Part shown: piece after piece, positions 16,473-25,253 of the stretch
How the letters are laid out: each line of letters begins with the position of its first letter
Numbering within the stretch: the first letter of the stretch is position 1
Assembly: GCF_017873675.1 (NCBI RefSeq)
Contig: NZ_JAGGKK010000014.1
Span: 55,410-119,409 of the forward strand
Origin: Virgibacillus litoralis
Lineage (GTDB): Bacteria > Bacillota > Bacilli > Bacillales > Amphibacillaceae
Direction of reading: 5' to 3'
Length of the DNA: 64,000 nt
Notes under the pieces: model-generated
Told to the model about the DNA's origin: nothing
The model's input: only the letters and a program-made list of their open reading frames with translations
The model's database searches: none
Made by a program: the position numbers and the translations under genes

Positions 16473-17195
16473 ATTATTATAGGAAGAGATATTTTTGAAT
16501 CCGACTTTGAAAGCAATTGTCAGAATCGATTCTCCCGTTTGAATAAGAAGTTGCTGACTCTTAATCAGACGGTACAATTGGAGCCACGAATATGGCGATA
16601 AGCCTGTTTGGTTTTTAAACATATGTGCGAACTGATATTTATTTATCCCAGACAGCTTTGCCATTTCAGCAAGTGTCCAGTTCTCATCATAGCTTTCCTT
16701 TAAAGCATTGGTTACATTCTCTAGTTTACCAGACACTACCGGTAAATCATTAGAGTGTGAACCAGGACTATTTTGCATCATAAGTATGGCAAGTTGGGTA
16801 AGACTGTTTTCAATAAATAATTCATTGGATGAAACAGTTATGTATTCACGAATAAAGGATATCCAGTTTTCGATTTGCGGGTTTATAGAAGGTATTAATG
16901 CGAATTCTGGATCAGTTAGTTTAAAACCTAACTGTTCCGCGACTTCTTGTAACAAGGATTGCTCAACCTCTACCAGAAACTTCTCTTTGGTGACATGAAG
17001 CTGTTTATGCTGCTGGCCTGGGTTTAAAATTAAAGAATTACCAGCATCAATTGATATATCACGCTGACTTGTTTGGTACAGTCCTTTTCCATATGGTGAA
17101 AAAATCAGCTTATAGCATTCATCACTTCTCCAATTACGCTCCCCCAAACTATCATGACGCATGAGAAGCAAGCCTTTATCGTGTTCTAATATCAT
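16407..17195 (-). CDS. AraC family transcriptional regulator
   Basis: 262 residues. The N-terminal half is a cupin-like sensor (GNSLILNPGQQHKQL near residue 55); the C-terminal 95 residues hold two helix-turn-helix units, the first as WTLAEMAKLSGINKYQFAHMFK and the second ending in the AraC signature ILTIAFKVGFKNISSYNNLF and GRTPTEFR. It is convergent with the MFS gene at 15237-16472 and overlaps it by 66 nt at the 3' end. Possible regulator of that transporter (inference from adjacency only). Confidence 0.9.
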   Translation of the reverse strand: MILEHDKGLLLMRHDSLGERNWRSDECYKLIFSPYGKGLYQTSQRDISIDAGNSLILNPGQQHKQLHVTKEKFLVEVEQSLLQEVAEQLGFKLTDPEFALIPSINPQIENWISFIREYITVSSNELFIENSLTQLAILMMQNSPGSHSNDLPVVSGKLENVTNALKESYDENWTLAEMAKLSGINKYQFAHMFKNQTGLSPYSWLQLYRLIKSQQLLIQTGESILTIAFKVGFKNISSYNNLFKKVYGRTPTEFRMFYRNSM

Positions 17196-17291
17196 CTCTT
17201 AAACCCCTTACGTACAATAAATATGATTATTGGAACCATATTTAATCTATATTCTCTAAATTACAGAATAACATAGAGATTAACTTTCATT

Positions 17292-17318
17292 AAAAAAGCC
17301 GCCTCAATGGAAGGCAGC
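17292..17318 (-). terminator. Terminator of the small gene at 17329
   Basis: On the minus strand GCTGCCT and AGGCGGC form the stem, followed by six T residues. Confidence 0.75.
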
Positions 17319-17328
17319 CCTTTGGATT

Positions 17329-17430
17329 TCAACGACTATAACTCTTATTTTTCCGCTTGTTCATAAATTTTTTAACCATTGGATAAATAATTGGCCCATA
17401 TTTTATCAATCTTCTTATAAGTTTTCCCAT
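17329..17430 (-). CDS. Small basic protein (33 residues)
   Basis: ATG at 17430 is preceded by GGAGG 8 nt upstream. The peptide starts MGKLIRRLIKYGPIIYPMVK and continues with KFMNKRKNKSYSR, an amphipathic and very basic sequence. Sequences of this pattern (IKYGPIIYP) recur as short conserved proteins in Bacillaceae to my memory, but I cannot name the family. A terminator follows directly, which supports a real monocistronic gene. Confidence 0.65.
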   Translation of the reverse strand: MGKLIRRLIKYGPIIYPMVKKFMNKRKNKSYSR

Positions 17431-17509
17431 TTTCAATTCCTCCATTAAGTTATCATTCACAGGTAGTATTCCTTTTAATAGAGGAAATCAAACAAACAAG
17501 TTTATCGAG

Positions 17510-17830
17510 TTAACTTAATATACTAAACGGAAAAAATAGCCAAGCATCGTCAACATAGACTACCATTATCACGCCGGTTACGAATCCAATGACAAGAAAT
17601 GCAACATAGTGAAGACCACTTTTTACCAAGTTAAATGAATACGCCATAGCCAAAACGATAAATACGAATGTCAATCCGACTGTTAGCTGACCGATTGAAA
17701 AACCACCCAAAAAACTGAAAATATAAGTGCATAAGGCAGCAACCCAATACATTTTAGGCTCGCCTTTAATAGCCAAAACTATTGCTATCAATGTAATCAG
17801 GACAAACCCGTAGAAGATTAATGTAAACAT
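17510..17830 (-). CDS. Small integral membrane protein
   Basis: 106 residues in four hydrophobic segments with few charges (MFTLIFYGFVLITLIAIVL at the start). AAGGAG lies before ATG at 17830. No family recognised. The gene is placed 51 nt after the NUDIX gene at 17882, on the same strand, with a separate good binding site. Confidence 0.75.
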   Translation of the reverse strand: MFTLIFYGFVLITLIAIVLAIKGEPKMYWVAALCTYIFSFLGGFSIGQLTVGLTFVFIVLAMAYSFNLVKSGLHYVAFLVIGFVTGVIMVVYVDDAWLFFPFSILS

Positions 17831-17881
17831 TGTACTCGCTCCTTATTTATTTTTGCCGAACAAAAGGAAGACATTTCCATA

Positions 17882-18370
17882 CTATTTCACATATTGTTCT
17901 AATGGTTCCGATATGACATCAATGATTTCCGTATCTTTATATACAAATCGATAACTATATGTATTCTGCTCATCAAGCATTTTCGGTAAAAAATATTTTA
18001 TGTTTTCGATCACACCAAGATTTTCATCATGCAGTACCCATGAAAGTTTTTTCCAATCCAATGTTCCTTCGTCAGTGCTCTTCGGTGTGGTATAATTATA
18101 TGATTCTGGAAGCTCTGCAATGAAGACATACATACCACCAAGATCCTTGCCATCTTTTTCCCAACAAACATTACCTTTGTACATAATATTTTTTGGTTCA
18201 TTTATACCTGTTTCTTCGTTTATCTCGCGCAGGATGCCATCAAGGGCAGTTTCATTATCTTCTACCTTTCCACCTACTCCATTCCACATCCCCATCCACG
18301 CAGGAGACTCTCTGTTTAGTAATAGAATCTCGTCTCCTCTTTTTATGAAACAAATCGTATAGTCAAGCAT
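17882..18370 (-). CDS. NUDIX hydrolase (MutT-like)
   Basis: 162 residues; NUDIX box GGKVEDNETALDGILREINEETGI (residues about 33-56) matches the full consensus, including the REINEET metal-binding Glu residues. The N-terminal DYTICFIKRGDEILLLNR and WMGMWNGVGGK are typical of 8-oxo-dGTP diphosphatase-like members, which clean damaged nucleotides. AGGAGA precedes ATG at 18370. Its real substrate is unproven. Confidence 0.9.
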   Translation of the reverse strand: MLDYTICFIKRGDEILLLNRESPAWMGMWNGVGGKVEDNETALDGILREINEETGINEPKNIMYKGNVCWEKDGKDLGGMYVFIAELPESYNYTTPKSTDEGTLDWKKLSWVLHDENLGVIENIKYFLPKMLDEQNTYSYRFVYKDTEIIDVISEPLEQYVK

Positions 18371-18504
18371 TCCTTTGTCTCCTTCTCATATTTATTCTTC
18401 TTCATACTCATTAATGCCACTGCATTCCCAAAGCAAGCTATTATTTGTATGATTGTCATCATTTGTTCGAATACCTGTTGCAAACCTTACTCTATTTCAT
18501 CCTC

Positions 18505-18963
18505 TTAGTAATCCATAGTTAAAATGTCCATATAAGGTGTAATGAAACTGCGGTATATATCAAGTAAATCATTTGGAAGATGGTGTAGTTGAAAAAACTG
18601 AACATCTACAGATTCTGTTCTATCTATTTTAATATCACCTTGAACCTCATCCGTTGTATAGACTGCAGTTACCGAGTAAAATTCATCGCCATTAGCAACT
18701 TTTAAATAGTATTCTTCACCAGAAAAAATACCTAATAGCTTTAGACTGCCAATAGTCAAATTGGTCTCTTCTTTAACCTCTCTTCGCGCAGTTTCTTCCA
18801 TGCTTTCTCCCAATTCCATAAGGCCGCCTGGCAATCCCCAGCCACCATCTGATCTATGCTGCAATAATAATTCATTTTTCTCATTTAAAACTAATACAAC
18901 TGCCCCTGGCAATATTAGTGGTCTATGCCCAACTAATTCTCTTAACTCTTTAACATAATCCAT
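18505..18963 (-). CDS. NUDIX hydrolase
   Basis: 152 residues; NUDIX box GGLMELGESMEETARREVKEET (residues about 46-67) is intact except a final Asn in place of Gly. N-terminal LILPGAVVLVLNEKNELLLQ and the substrate-side GGWGLPGG are typical of dinucleoside or NDP-derivative hydrolases. Start ATG at 18963 is only 3 nt downstream of the stop of the small membrane gene, so the two are coupled; the binding site is weak. Confidence 0.9.
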   Translation of the reverse strand: MDYVKELRELVGHRPLILPGAVVLVLNEKNELLLQHRSDGGWGLPGGLMELGESMEETARREVKEETNLTIGSLKLLGIFSGEEYYLKVANGDEFYSVTAVYTTDEVQGDIKIDRTESVDVQFFQLHHLPNDLLDIYRSFITPYMDILTMDY

Positions 18964-18966
18964 TAT

Positions 18967-19149
18967 TTACGTTTTCACCCTTTTAATTTTCACAAACTCA
19001 ATAAACCAGTACAATGCAATCCACGGTAAAATATACCTGGTAACCCATTCAAAAATCGGAAGTATACCTGTTAGATTGAAGCTCTCAGTAAAAATAAACA
19101 TAAAGAACAAAATTCCCAAGACAATTGCGCCTCGAACATAAAACGGCAT
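18967..19149 (-). CDS. Small membrane protein (60 residues)
   Basis: 60 residues with two hydrophobic segments (about 7-22 and 36-50) and a basic end KIKRVKT. AGGAGG lies 8 nt before ATG at 19149. It lies between a GNAT gene and a NUDIX gene in a closely packed run on the same strand, so it is probably co-transcribed. Function unknown. Confidence 0.7.
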   Translation of the reverse strand: MPFYVRGAIVLGILFFMFIFTESFNLTGILPIFEWVTRYILPWIALYWFIEFVKIKRVKT

Positions 19150-19161
19150 TGTAAAATCCTC

Positions 19162-19620
19162 CTATTTCTTCAAGCTAATCTCTAATCGGATCATATCCGT
19201 GCATCTAATCCCATTCTCGATAATTTCTTCATCATAATTTTTTGTAAAAAAATCCTTTTCAATTCCAGTAATCCTGAAACCGCATTTCTGATAAAGGGCC
19301 AACTGATTTATACTCGAGTTACCGGTCCCAACCTCAATATGGGTAAATCCTTGAAACCGTGCGTTTTCTATAGCGTGTGTTACTAATTGTTTGCCGACAC
19401 CTTTCCCTTGTTCACTCTCTTCAACCGCAATATTTTTAATTTCAACTCTGTTCGAATTGATTGGCAGAAGTATATATACTCCTATCAATCTATTATCAAT
19501 TTTTGCTACATAACACTGTCCCTGATCTAGATACACCTGGATAAGATCTTCAGATGGATCCGCTAAAAGAAGTAAATTCATAGGTGCCGTTTCACTAGAT
19601 TTTAATTTTTGAATTTCCAT
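19162..19620 (-). CDS. GNAT family N-acetyltransferase
   Basis: 152 residues from ATG at 19620 (GGAG 9 nt upstream). The GNAT core is NIAVEESEQGKGVGKQLVTHAI with the acetyl-CoA loop, then NSSINQLALYQKCGFRITGIEKDFF. Its end, EIIENGIRCTDMIRLEI, fits B. subtilis YvbK-like acetyltransferases, although the acceptor is not known. Middle gene of a tight run from 21562 to 18505. Confidence 0.87.
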   Translation of the reverse strand: MEIQKLKSSETAPMNLLLLADPSEDLIQVYLDQGQCYVAKIDNRLIGVYILLPINSNRVEIKNIAVEESEQGKGVGKQLVTHAIENARFQGFTHIEVGTGNSSINQLALYQKCGFRITGIEKDFFTKNYDEEIIENGIRCTDMIRLEISLKK

Positions 19621-19645
19621 GATGATCCGCTCCATCACGCATAGT

Positions 19646-20050
19646 TTAAATACCGTTCGTATTCATTAAAACAATTCGCCAACCGTCCGGGTCTTCAATC
19701 GTTACTCCTTTTTCCTTCCAATAATCATTTTCTGGAGGGACATCAGGATAACCCATACTATGTAATCGGTTCGCTACATGATCAATCTTACTTTTCTCCG
19801 GAATATAGAAGACTAACAAATTATCTTCTGTTGGTGCAGGACAAGGGCTTCCATCAGCATGTTTAGTGAATTCAAGATGATAACCTGCATTTGGCAATCC
19901 TAATATGACACCTGTATATCCGTCTGGATTCGCAAAGTCGGTTAATCGTTCTAAGCCAAGACCTTTCTCATAAAAATCAATTACTTCATCAAATTTGTCT
20001 GTTGGCCGTGCAATTCTAACTTGCGCTGCTGAAAAATCATTGAACTCCAT
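19646..20050 (-). CDS. VOC family protein (YycE-like)
   Basis: 134 residues. AAQVRIARPTDKFDEVIDFY opens a glyoxalase-type fold; GLGLERL, GYHLEFTKH and VTIEDPDGWRIVLMN are the matching landmarks of B. subtilis YycE. Metal ligands of the classical enzymes are only partly evident, so catalysis is not certain. GGAG lies 7 nt before ATG. It starts just after the GNAT-VOC fusion stop, so the genes are coupled. Confidence 0.87.
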   Translation of the reverse strand: MEFNDFSAAQVRIARPTDKFDEVIDFYEKGLGLERLTDFANPDGYTGVILGLPNAGYHLEFTKHADGSPCPAPTEDNLLVFYIPEKSKIDHVANRLHSMGYPDVPPENDYWKEKGVTIEDPDGWRIVLMNTNGI

Positions 20051-20051
20051 C

Positions 20052-20936
20052 CTATCGCTCCTTTATTTGTCCCAATTCTATTCTGTTTCCATCCGGGTCC
20101 AGGAATACTGCAATAACTCCCCAATCAAATTCAAGACGCTTATTTAAGAAAACAACTCCATGCATTTCCAATGTCGAAACTGCTTCGTCCAAGTCGTTCA
20201 CATCAAACCTTAGTACAACCGGATTTTGCTTTCTGCTTTTTTCATTTTCAGAACTGAATCCGCCTCTTTCGACCATGAGGTAACCATCAGAAACATTAAA
20301 TGATACTAAGTTCTCTTTTTCGAAAATTACCTTTAGTTGAAGAACATTTTTATAAAAGTTGATACACGATTCGTATTGTTCGACAAATAATATCGTACCA
20401 AATTCCTTGAAATTCATTTTATCCCTCTTCACAAGTCGTCTGAGATCAGCCCACCCGTATGCTGTTTCTTTAAGTTTTTCTCCATCAATTTCTAATTCTG
20501 CATGTCCCAGTTTTTTGCCACCCAAGGCTTCATAAAAATATTTTGCACCATTGTCTTCTAAAACCCATACTAGCATGGTGCTCATACCCGCTTGCAGCAG
20601 TTCTTCTGCAACTGGCTGCACAAGCAATTTTCCAATACCTTTACCCTGGTATTCCTCAAAGATATAGATAGCATAGAGTTCCCCGTCATAGCCTTCGTAT
20701 TTCCCTTCTCTCTCCTTACCACCAGTCGAAAACCCAACAATTTCGCCAACATTGTTTTCCGCTACGAACACACTGTTATAAGTCATGTTTCGTTCCCATA
20801 ACTTAGTGCGATGATCATAATCCAATTTTTCCAAATAAGTATCAGGGACGATATTTCTGTATGTAGAACGCCAGCTATCAACATGTACCTTGGCTATATG
20901 TGGTGCGTCCTGTTGGGTTGCTTTTCTTATTTTCAT
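20052..20936 (-). CDS. Fused GNAT acetyltransferase and VOC domain protein
   Basis: 294 residues from ATG at 20936. Residues 1-170 are a GNAT domain (YAIYIFEEYQGKGIGKLLVQ and NGAKYFYEALGGKKLG); residues about 174-294 are a complete VOC domain (LFVEQYESCINFYKNVLQLK, then FLDPDGNRIELGQ). An internal ATG at 20417, exactly at the domain border, is preceded by AGAGGG, a site that would suit a separate VOC gene. The single frame therefore looks like a recent in-frame joining of two genes by stop loss; full-length and VOC-only products are both possible. Confidence 0.85.
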   Translation of the reverse strand: MKIRKATQQDAPHIAKVHVDSWRSTYRNIVPDTYLEKLDYDHRTKLWERNMTYNSVFVAENNVGEIVGFSTGGKEREGKYEGYDGELYAIYIFEEYQGKGIGKLLVQPVAEELLQAGMSTMLVWVLEDNGAKYFYEALGGKKLGHAELEIDGEKLKETAYGWADLRRLVKRDKMNFKEFGTILFVEQYESCINFYKNVLQLKVIFEKENLVSFNVSDGYLMVERGGFSSENEKSRKQNPVVLRFDVNDLDEAVSTLEMHGVVFLNKRLEFDWGVIAVFLDPDGNRIELGQIKER

Positions 20937-20967
20937 AGAATTATAGCCTCCTGTTCGCGGTTTCTGA

Positions 20968-21381
20968 TTAGTGCATTTTCTCCAAGATCTTATAGTCCTT
21001 TGTTTTGATAACTTTAACATCATTGTCTTTAGCATAACGAATTAGATCCTGATAAATGGTCTCAGGTTGAAAGCTAATTACTCTAATATTCAAACCTTTT
21101 ATCACTTTTATAACTGCGCATTTCTTTGCCCAGCTAATGCGCTTTAGTTTGAGCTCAGTAATCCGTACTGGAGCTACCTCTTTTTTATAAATAGGTACAG
21201 CGAAGATATATGTTTTATATGTTATTTTTTCGTCATCAATAGTTAATTCAAAGCTCATAAAGATCAATAAAAATATCAAAATTAAGAAGAACAAATAATA
21301 AATATTGAATGCGGTAAAAGTAAGGGCCATCAAAAACAGAATAGTTCCTGATATATATTGTGTTTTAGCTTTATAAGTCAT
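20968..21381 (-). CDS. Membrane protein with cytosolic domain, unknown
   Basis: 137 residues from ATG at 21381, one base past the TAG stop of the upstream small gene (AAGGAG within the overlap). Two adjacent hydrophobic segments (about 13-46) are followed by a soluble domain with FELTIDDEKITYKTYIFAVP and KGLNIRVISFQPETIYQDL. The plan resembles small two-helix proteins with a bacterial PH-like domain (inference). Confidence 0.7.
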   Translation of the reverse strand: MTYKAKTQYISGTILFLMALTFTAFNIYYLFFLILIFLLIFMSFELTIDDEKITYKTYIFAVPIYKKEVAPVRITELKLKRISWAKKCAVIKVIKGLNIRVISFQPETIYQDLIRYAKDNDVKVIKTKDYKILEKMH

Positions 21382-21382
21382 G

Positions 21383-21559
21383 CTACTCCTTATCCAGATC
21401 ATTCTTCGGATAAAATTTCTCTTCCTGTATCCCGTGTTTTTCTTGTAGAGCTTTACCAACTTCTGAACTATCGATACCGTGCCTGACCGCTACGGTAATG
21501 ACAAGGTATGCTATGTAAAGTGTTAGCGCATAAAGTATTATTGACATAATTATTCCCAT
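21383..21559 (-). CDS. Small single-span membrane protein (58 residues)
   Basis: Two adjacent ATGs; the second at 21559 has GGAGG 7 nt upstream and is preferred to that at 21562. One hydrophobic segment (residues about 2-24) is followed by an acidic-basic tail (RHGIDSSEVGKALQEKHGIQ) that ends in KNDLDKE. The stop is one base before the ATG of the 20968-21381 gene, so these two are a coupled pair. No family recognised. Confidence 0.65.
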   Translation of the reverse strand: MGIIMSIILYALTLYIAYLVITVAVRHGIDSSEVGKALQEKHGIQEEKFYPKNDLDKE

Positions 21560-21685
21560 CATCAGTCCTCCTTGTAAATTTTATCATAACACAAAATTTT
21601 CACAATTCACGTGATTGAAAAATAAACCACCTCCCCCCTCAGTTAGTTGCCCCTTTCCTAATTCTTTCCTCCTTTAGAATAATAG

Positions 21686-21722
21686 AAAAAACCACCAAAC
21701 TACATATAAGTTGATGGTTTTC
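21686..21722 (-). terminator. Terminator of the ABC exporter operon
   Basis: On the minus strand, AAAACCATCAAC and GTTTGGTGGTTTT form an imperfect hairpin followed by TTTTTT. It is 25 nt past the stop of the last gene (21747). Confidence 0.7.
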
Positions 21723-21746
21723 TTCATTACATTTTAATGTTTTAGA

Positions 21747-21971
21747 TTATGCTTCTTTTTTCTCAGATTTCATAAAAATTCCAATAAATCCAAATAAAAC
21801 AGCAAAGACACCAATCCACATATTACTCATAAATGCTGCGGCGGAAAAAGTTAAAAACATAAGAGCAAACATGGCATGCATATATCTTAATGCCGATTTT
21901 TTGTTTGCATTAATAGCATTAAACGACTCAACCAATATCATTAAAATATTCAACATTCCAATCCAGTGCAC
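21747..21971 (-). CDS. Small membrane protein, last gene of the ABC operon
   Basis: 74 residues from GTG at 21971 (AGGAGG 6 nt upstream). Two hydrophobic segments with a short linker (KKSALRYMHAMF) and a charged end KSEKKEA. It is 11 nt downstream of the permease gene, so it is likely to be co-transcribed with the ABC exporter. No family recognised. Confidence 0.72.
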   Translation of the reverse strand: MHWIGMLNILMILVESFNAINANKKSALRYMHAMFALMFLTFSAAAFMSNMWIGVFAVLFGFIGIFMKSEKKEA

Positions 21972-21982
21972 AAATTTACCTC

Positions 21983-23743
21983 CTAATAAAGACTGCCGGA
22001 TTTCTTATTTTTAAACAGCGATTTGGTATTTGTTTCCTGAACCATTTCAATTTCAATTCCCTTATTAAATTTCCGGGCACTTGCAATTGTAAACATATAA
22101 GCAACGCCGATTGAAATAGCTAGTATCATTACAACACCAACTATCCCTACTAATAATGGACTTGAATCTTTCCAGGTTAATAATGTCAAAACAAGATTAG
22201 CTATTACACCAATAAATCCGTCTGTGTTCTGAATTACATCCTGTAAAAATCCAATTGCATCTACTGGGACAATCAATAAAACGTATGGTATTAATGCCAA
22301 GAACAGATAGACATACGAAGCGATAAACAAAATAAATGCTGTACCGAATTTAAGTCTGTTCTGTGGATTAGCTGGATTGTATTTTGCTCCAATTGTTCCA
22401 AGCCATAATCCAATTGCGCTGATACCAACAGTTATGGTGGCTTTTATTATAATTCCACTTACAAACTGCATCACGGTCCATCCGAGAAAAACTCCGACTG
22501 CAACTTCAATTATTGTTAGTAATACGAAAGGTATCAGCCAGCTGATCCAAAGTTTTCCAATTGCTATATTTTTCCCTGATAAAGGCAACACACGCAATAT
22601 CCATAGTGATGAAGCCTCCCGTGCAATAGATGAAGCAGCAAGTTGGCCATTAAAAATTGCGAAAATAAAGAGGAAGGCAGCCTGAGCGATTGGCCATGAA
22701 ATTTTGTTTGGTCCTCGTAAATCACTTAAACTTGCACCACCTGTCATAAATCCAGCAATTCCAAATATGAAAAAGAATATAAGCGGTAAAAATACTAGCC
22801 ATTCACGCATATCACGTTTAATTGCGAACCACTCTTTTTTTCCAACGGCAATCACTGGATGATGCAATTTGGGCCCTGATTTTTTAATCGCTGACTTCTT
22901 CTTCTTTTTACCGCCACCTTCACTTAATCGAATCCAGCCCGTTCGGAATCCTTTTTCAACTAGAGACGAAGTTAGAACAACGCTAAAAACGGCAAGCAGC
23001 AGTAACATCGCAAATGGTAATAAGAAATCCATTGAACCATTTGCAACATTTATGACAGCAGCACTGGCCCAGCTGACCGGTACCCAATCTGGGAATAATG
23101 GTAATCCGGATAACAGCACCTCTGTTAACGGCCGATCATTTGCCAAATTGGGGATCATGAACATTAGGTACACAAAAATTCCTGACAACACACTCATTAT
23201 TGTCATGAATTCATTAGCCTTGCTTGCTGGAACAACCTGAATTAGAACTAAATTAAATAAGTAGGCAAGTGAGAGCCCGATAATGTTTAACGAAATTATC
23301 ACCAAAATCATAACTGGATAATACAGCAGACTTGCCCCGGTTAGAATACCGTAAATAAACATTGGCACAACAAAAAAGACGAAAGTCAATAGTGGAATTC
23401 CAATAAAACTTTGCAGATATTTCACCCAAAAAATATGTCTTGTTGGGATGGGTAATGTAAAAAGAAATCCCAAATCCGTTGCCGAATACAGGTGTTTAAA
23501 AACTTGTGGCAAGCCGAGCAGGATTATAATTCCAATAATCATTAAGAACCCATATGATAAAATTCCATTTAATACTGGCTCCGAGATGGACTCTCCTACA
23601 GCCCAAACCCCTTTGGATAAAAAATATAATAGTACTGTAAGAACAGCAAGTGTGAAAAAATAATTTATGTAATTTTTCTTAGGCTGTGTGCGGAACGTGT
23701 TGACGAGAATTTTCCGTTGATTATTTAAAAGGACTTTAATCAT
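21983..23743 (-). CDS. ABC exporter permease (large, about 12 segments)
   Basis: 586 residues, highly hydrophobic, with about twelve membrane segments and a basic cytosolic loop (GGGKKKKKSAIKK near residue 280). It resembles the large permease subunits of the putative YthPQ-type ABC exporters rather than importer permeases. Its ATG overlaps the ATPase stop (ATGA), so stoichiometric expression is likely. The substrate is unknown. Confidence 0.85.
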   Translation of the reverse strand: MIKVLLNNQRKILVNTFRTQPKKNYINYFFTLAVLTVLLYFLSKGVWAVGESISEPVLNGILSYGFLMIIGIIILLGLPQVFKHLYSATDLGFLFTLPIPTRHIFWVKYLQSFIGIPLLTFVFFVVPMFIYGILTGASLLYYPVMILVIISLNIIGLSLAYLFNLVLIQVVPASKANEFMTIMSVLSGIFVYLMFMIPNLANDRPLTEVLLSGLPLFPDWVPVSWASAAVINVANGSMDFLLPFAMLLLLAVFSVVLTSSLVEKGFRTGWIRLSEGGGKKKKKSAIKKSGPKLHHPVIAVGKKEWFAIKRDMREWLVFLPLIFFFIFGIAGFMTGGASLSDLRGPNKISWPIAQAAFLFIFAIFNGQLAASSIAREASSLWILRVLPLSGKNIAIGKLWISWLIPFVLLTIIEVAVGVFLGWTVMQFVSGIIIKATITVGISAIGLWLGTIGAKYNPANPQNRLKFGTAFILFIASYVYLFLALIPYVLLIVPVDAIGFLQDVIQNTDGFIGVIANLVLTLLTWKDSSPLLVGIVGVVMILAISIGVAYMFTIASARKFNKGIEIEMVQETNTKSLFKNKKSGSLY

Positions 23744-24525
23744 TTTGGATCACCTTGATCGGTAATTTCACTGATCAATGCTTGCTGATCCTCGCTGCCA
23801 GTTAATTCAAGAAAGATGTCCTCGAGGCTTTGATCTGAATTACCGCCACTGCTTCTTAGTTCATCCATCGTGCCGAGTGCAATAATTTTCCCATCCAAAA
23901 TAATTCCCACACGATCACACATTTGCTCAGCAATTTCAAGGATATGAGTCGAGACAAAAGCCGTCATACCATTATCACACAGTTCACGAAGCAGGTTTTT
24001 CAGGCTGCGCGCACTCTTAGGATCCAGGCCCACTGTTGGCTCATCAAGAAACAGTACTTCTGGCTCATGAACTAGTGCCCCGCAAATCGCAATCTTTTGT
24101 TTCATCCCATGCGAGTAGCTTTCGATTAGATCATTCGCTTGCTCCGTTAAACTGAAAATTTGCAGCAGTTCTTTTGCTTTTGATTGAAACTTTTCCTGTG
24201 GAACCTGGAAGACAGACGCAATAAACTCAAGATAATCCCAGCCGGTCAATTTCGGATACAAGTTCGGCTGGTCCGGTACATAGGCAATTTTCTTCTTTGC
24301 CTCAATTGGATTTCTCCAAATATCAACGTCATTTATATGGGCGGAACCACTTGTTGGCTCCAAAAGTCCAGTAAGCATCTTTATTGTTGTCGTTTTCCCG
24401 GCACCGTTTGGACCTAGAAATCCGAACAACTCGCCTTGTTTTACGTCCACATTCAAATTATGCACAGCTTCCTGTCTTCTGTATGATTTAGCCAGATTAG
24501 TTAGTTTGATTGATGCATCTTCCAT
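23740..24525 (-). CDS. ABC transporter ATP-binding protein
   Basis: 261 residues from ATG at 24525 (AGGAGGAG 5-6 nt upstream); a longer frame to 24633 lacks a binding site. Walker A GPNGAGKTTTIKM (near residue 40), ABC signature SYSHGMKQK, Walker B EVLFLDEPTVGLDP and the switch His in STHILEI are all intact. Partner of the permease at 21983. Probably exports a lipid, peptide or drug; no evidence selects among them. Confidence 0.92.
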   Translation of the reverse strand: MEDASIKLTNLAKSYRRQEAVHNLNVDVKQGELFGFLGPNGAGKTTTIKMLTGLLEPTSGSAHINDVDIWRNPIEAKKKIAYVPDQPNLYPKLTGWDYLEFIASVFQVPQEKFQSKAKELLQIFSLTEQANDLIESYSHGMKQKIAICGALVHEPEVLFLDEPTVGLDPKSARSLKNLLRELCDNGMTAFVSTHILEIAEQMCDRVGIILDGKIIALGTMDELRSSGGNSDQSLEDIFLELTGSEDQQALISEITDQGDPK

Positions 24526-24539
24526 TATTCTCCTCCTCG

Positions 24540-25112
24540 TTAAATCCTTGATAAAACAAACGAAATCGCAAGTATAGAAATTACAACAGAAATAACCATT
24601 GCAGCCACGAATCCAATTAAGTTGAATTTCCATGTGTAGCCCTTAAAATCAGATGTGTTATTCGAATTATCAACTTTTGATGTATGTATAAGCATTGTAG
24701 TATTAATAGTAAGCAATAAAAAAATGATAAGAAAAACAAAGAACCCTTTGCTTATGGGATGCTGACTATTAATGTCGTGCATGAAATAGGCCTGAATCAT
24801 GATCATGCAGCCCACAACAAGGTTGATTACGTGTGCAGTTTTATTCTGCTTTTTCCACTCCTTGCCCATAATCTCTTTTTCATACCTATTAACCTGCTCA
24901 ATAATCGGCACCCAAGACTTCGTTAAATCCTTTTTTAAGATATTAGAAACAAGCTGAACGATTAAGAAAGCCCCGAGCGTAAACAGTATGTAGGACATAT
25001 TCAATCCAGTGTAATTTATAATAACTACATAAACAGTCATACTGATTAATAACGTTACATTTAAAAAGAAAAATTGCTTCTTCCTCATACCTTTTATAGC
25101 CTCAGCTGTCAT
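24540..25112 (-). CDS. Membrane protein, first gene of the ABC exporter operon
   Basis: 190 residues with about five hydrophobic segments, no charges inside them, and a basic N-terminus (RKKQFFFLNVTLLISM). GGGGAGG lies 6 nt before ATG at 25112. It precedes the ATPase gene by 14 nt and is presumably part of the exporter or its regulator. No family recognised. Confidence 0.78.
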   Translation of the reverse strand: MTAEAIKGMRKKQFFFLNVTLLISMTVYVVIINYTGLNMSYILFTLGAFLIVQLVSNILKKDLTKSWVPIIEQVNRYEKEIMGKEWKKQNKTAHVINLVVGCMIMIQAYFMHDINSQHPISKGFFVFLIIFLLLTINTTMLIHTSKVDNSNNTSDFKGYTWKFNLIGFVAAMVISVVISILAISFVLSRI

Positions 25113-25192
25113 GAAACCCCTCCCCTTATGGTAGATTTTAACATAAGTTGATAGAATAAGGGCCCTTATTTTAGCTGCCGATCCGAAATGAC

Positions 25193-25252
25193 GGTCTTTA
25201 TCGATTAGTTGTCGATGTTTATCTATTTGATGTCGATGTTTATCTATTTTGA
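25193..25252 (-). repeat. 21-nt array downstream of the frameshifted NERD gene
   Basis: Three units of TGTCGATGTTTATC(G/T)ATTTGA; TTTATC falls at 25197, 25218 and 25239, an exact 21-nt period. It ends at the stop of the NERD gene and uses the same word as the array upstream of the gene (26308-26408). Confidence 0.85.
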
Positions 25253-25253
25253 C

